Below, in pieces: positions 61,330-64,000 of a stretch of 64,000 nucleotides of DNA (its first letter is position 1; every line of letters starts with the position of its first letter). Source of the stretch: Plantago ovata (taxonomy: Eukaryota > Streptophyta > Magnoliopsida > Lamiales > Plantaginaceae); NCBI GenBank assembly GCA_028274465.1, contig CM051456.1, forward strand, positions 112,273,397-112,337,396. Direction: 5' to 3'. The position numbers were made by a program, and so were the translations under genes. Below the pieces are notes generated by a model that worked only from the letters and a program-made list of their open reading frames with translations, ran no database searches and had not been told where the DNA came from.

Positions 61330-62872
61330 TTATTTGTACTCAGATAAATAGGAACAAATATAAATTTATGTCCATAATTTACACGATACAAAATCAAATA
61401 TATTATATATTATAGACCGATTCGACGTATTCTAATCTATACTATAGAGATGGTAATTTGTAATAAATCTGGTTATACTATTTTTGACTTGACAATTATA
61501 CTAGTTCCTAAAATTTACAAACTTGTTTATGTATAAATTTGCTGGTAAGAGTGACACACGAATCACAAAGTCTCTAAGAAAAAAGAAACAAAAAATAAAC
61601 CCAATCTAAACTCTATTTCATTTTGTTTGATATCAGTATTAGTATAAGCCAATTTCCACAATTGTTGGGAGCAAGAATCAAAATACCAAAGCGAGAAAAC
61701 CCGCCAAACATTCCAAAGCCAAGGGCAAACAGGTAAATAACATCATTCTCACTCTCTTTTTATAACTGCTTCCAAGGGCAGACCTGTAATCTCACATTCT
61801 TTAATTGTTTGATTTTCCATCTCTTCTTTACGGAGTTACACTTTACTTTTCTTTTTTTCTTTTTTCTTTTTTTTTTTTTTCATTCTTTTATGGATTTTGT
61901 CTATGTGATAGAGAAGAACAAGAAACAAGTTGTTAGATGGTAGAGTGATTTTGAGGGATTGAGTTTGCAGCTCGATCCTTTGGGTTTCAAAATAATTGAA
62001 ATTGGTGAAGATGCATGGTAATCGCCTCTTCAAGTTCGTTCCAATGGTTAAATTATTAAGATAATTGGTTTGTGGTGTCATTTCACTGTGATTTTGATCT
62101 GTATGTGTTGATTCTTGAGAAGGGAATTGGATTATCAACTGGAAGGGAATGAAGATGAGCATGAGAAGTAGGTACTTCTCATGCTCATCTTCATTCCCTT
62201 CGAGTTGATCAGCCAATGCCTTGTTCAAGAAATAACATGCACATATCTAAATCACATTTAAACAACACCACAAACCAATTGTCTGTCTGAGAAGAATTAA
62301 ACCATTGGAAAGAACATGAAGAAGCAGTTACCATCTTCACCAACTTTGATGATTTTGAACTCAAAACATCGAGCTGCAGGCTCAATCCCTCAAAATCACT
62401 CTGCCAGCTAACAACTTGTTTCTTGTTTTTCTGTGCACATAGACAAAATCCAAGAAGAATAAAAAAGGAAAAAAAGAAAGATGTAAAGTGAAACTACACA
62501 AAGAAGAAATGGGAAATCAAGCAATTAAAGAAAGTGAAATTATCGGTCTGCCCTTGGGGGAGATTATAGAAGAAAGTGAGAATGAATTTATTTAGTTGTT
62601 TGCCCTTGGAGGCTTTGGACTCCTTGGCAGGTTGTCTCCTTTTGGTATTCTTATTCTTGCGTCCAGCCATAGCCTATGGTTGTTTCTTTTATTAAGGTGA
62701 ATCTCTTAAGCTCTTGGTTGATCATGTTTTTGGAAGTTTTTAGCTTATAGTTGCTAGATGATTGTGTATGTTAAAAGATGATGATTTTGTGGAAATTTAC
62801 ATGCATGGTTCTGGCTTGTTTTTAGTGCAATTGTGCTTATTGTGATTGAGATATTGTTATGTTATATAGATA
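61330..62872 (+). pseudogene. OTU gene copy, rearranged into an inverted repeat
   Basis: The leader and exons 1-3 of the OTU gene recur in direct orientation: exon 1 ~61,661-61,732, exon 2 ~61,914-62,030 and part of exon 3 ~62,122-62,170. An inverted copy of exons 3-1 follows (62,173-62,670, ending in an ATG on the minus strand), then the rest of exon 3 and intron 3 in direct orientation (62,671-62,872). Introns are retained, so it is a genomic duplication. The direct exon 2 has a stop (WQSD becomes W-stop-SD) and the GDGNC loop is destroyed. The inverted exon 2 keeps KQVVSWQSDFEGLSLQL but is frameshifted. No working protease can come from it. Confidence 0.85.
61661..62670. repeat. Long inverted repeat, arms ~0.5 kb, almost no spacer
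   Basis: Arms 61,661-62,170 and 62,173-62,670 are reverse complements with scattered differences. The innermost 29 bases (62,142-62,170 and 62,173-62,201) are nearly perfect with a two-base centre. Both arms derive from OTU exons 1-3 and introns 1-2. Confidence 0.85.
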
Positions 62873-63800
62873 TACTGATTTAGGGTTTATGGATGAAAGT
62901 TAGATGGGACCGGTCCCCATTATGTGCTTATCTGCTTCATCCTATATGCAACCTGAAAAATCGACCGTAGCTATATATAAGTAATGAAATGGGAATCATA
63001 CAGAGTTCAGAAATTTTGTAAGAGTTGTAAACCTGAGCGGGCTCTTTCCCTTTCTTTATATCTTCTTAACTTCCCTCTTCTCTGTTACCCTATCTTGAAT
63101 GTAGTCTATTTGCTCATCATTACATTGAGCTATTTAAGCTACTTCCTCAGTTCATAGTTGAAAACTATGCATCATGATCACGCTAACACACACGCGGGCA
63201 CACCATGAGATACAGAAGCGGGAGAAAAAGATAACCTGATACTCGCAGGCCAGTGTCCACCATGGGTGTATAAAATGTGTGTCTAACTAATTTTCCTAAA
63301 CTCAAAATCAAAATGGACCTACATGTGATTATTTTAAAGCATATAGACTTAGGTGTAATAAAGAAATTTATTACAGGTATTATATGAAATTTACCCTTTA
63401 TTTATTTATTGTATTCGTAATTTTTATCCTTTCGTCCTCTTCAACCCCCAAGTCTCTTAACTTTGCTGCAGTTCAGTTCAATGAGATCCACACATTTCCG
63501 TTCTCCGTTTTCCGTTCTCAGTGAAAGTAATTGCAGGTTGCTCTAACGTGATCATTGAAACCTCCTCCATCGATATTTGGCTACATTTCAATCCCTGTCG
63601 TTGAATGCCCACCAAGTGTTCGTTGAAATTCCTCAACGAGGAACACTCTGTTTCATATCTCCTTTAGGCCTGAGTATGAATACATACCTGTAAGAGGGTC
63701 TACTGGGAACAGGATTCCAACTCTACAAGCTGCCTTCACAATATTTTCTGGTAGTAGTTTGATTTTCATCAGCTTAATTCTTGAAAATACAGACTCTTTT
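62873..63800. other. Spacer and probable leader of the PORR gene
   Basis: No gene was recognised from 62,873 to about 63,400. The stretch 63,430-63,800 is probably leader sequence of the downstream gene, with a plausible 3' splice site (CTCCTTTAG) near 63,667. Confidence 0.4.
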
Positions 63801-64000
63801 ATGGCGACACAAATATTCAAGAATCTAAGCTCCACCACCATGAACACAGCCAGTTTCTTCCTCCACCGGACGAAAACCACCTCGGCAGAGTATGTAGCTT
63901 CGAGAGCACGAGACCCCACGTTCGAGAAGCTCATGGAGAAATACAAGAATCTCCTCAAAGTCATTGCCATTCAGGACCTGATCCTTGCTTCCAGCTCCAA
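63801..64000 (+). CDS. PORR-domain (plant organelle RNA recognition) protein, 5' end only
   Basis: The frame starts at ATG 63,801 and is open to the window edge (66 codons). After a short Ser/Thr-rich leader (MATQIFKNLSSTTMNTASFF), consistent with an organelle transit peptide, it reads EYVASRARDPTFEKLMEKYK and VIAIQDLILASS. These match the start of the PORR domain found in WTF1, RPD1 and related proteins that bind organellar group II introns and promote splicing. The particular family member and organelle cannot be fixed from this stretch. The open minus-strand frame over the same bases is a shadow. Confidence 0.85.
   Translation, partial: MATQIFKNLSSTTMNTASFFLHRTKTTSAEYVASRARDPTFEKLMEKYKNLLKVIAIQDLILASSS

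Noticed and set aside
63653-63970. 105-codon minus-strand frame
   Set aside because: It overlaps the PORR gene start on the plus strand, which has clear family motifs.
1-64000. tRNA, rRNA, snRNA genes, CRISPR arrays or bacterial-type operons
   Set aside because: None seen. The B-box-like motifs lack a tRNA body, and the genome is a plant nuclear one.

Overview
The window is nuclear DNA from a eudicot plant. Genes have short exons with GT-AG introns, intergenic DNA is AT-rich, and plant transposons of several orders are nested in one another. Protein families are plant-typical (NHL6-like, DELLA domain, PORR, DUF6598). An asterid such as a Lamiales species is possible, but the sequence does not prove it.

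Layout, left to right. (1) 1-388: the 5' end of an At1g65710-like gene (minus). (2) 2,160-6,956 and 14,629-19,512: two direct copies of a ~4.8 kb segment, each with a three-exon DUF6598 gene carrying an acidic tract, an unplaced exon-like ORF and an RNase H fragment. Between them lie Helitron-type termini and the DELLA domain of a GA-signalling repressor gene, split by a 3.5 kb CACTA transposon with a perfect 3-bp target duplication. The CACTA element carries a small transposon gene and two fold-back hairpins. (3) 19,513-23,590: the 3' part of a Ty3/gypsy chromovirus, split by a 2.08 kb solo LTR. (4) 24,358-25,770: an MGST3-like gene. (5) 26.5-28.7 kb: a Mutator-like fold-back element and two Stowaway-like MITEs. 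(6) 29-40.4 kb: a tandem array of UPF1/SEN1-type helicase genes, two near-full-length and two 5' stubs. (7) LSM8 and, convergent to it, an NHL6-like gene. (8) 44.6-51.3 kb: repeats, an organelle-like patch and a diverged relative of the solo LTR. (9) 51,291-55,335: an intact OTU deubiquitinase gene. (10) 55.6-59.8 kb: a LINE split by a ~2.9 kb Helitron. (11) 61.3-62.9 kb: a broken OTU copy rearranged into a ~0.5 kb-armed inverted repeat. (12) The 5' end of a PORR-domain gene runs off the right edge.

The resident genes (MGST3, helicases, LSM8, NHL6, and an At1g65710-like gene) match, from memory, neighbours in Arabidopsis At1g65690-At1g65820, mostly in reversed order. The window therefore looks like an ancestral gene block expanded by transposons and local duplication. 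The most notable structures are the OTU inverted repeat (a possible small-RNA source), the CACTA-borne hairpins (one from an HSP70-like fragment), the transposon-split DELLA domain, and a Helitron whose end coincides with a break in a LINE. Five coding frames are broken by single-base losses in or beside A-rich runs, which may be real decay or consensus error.
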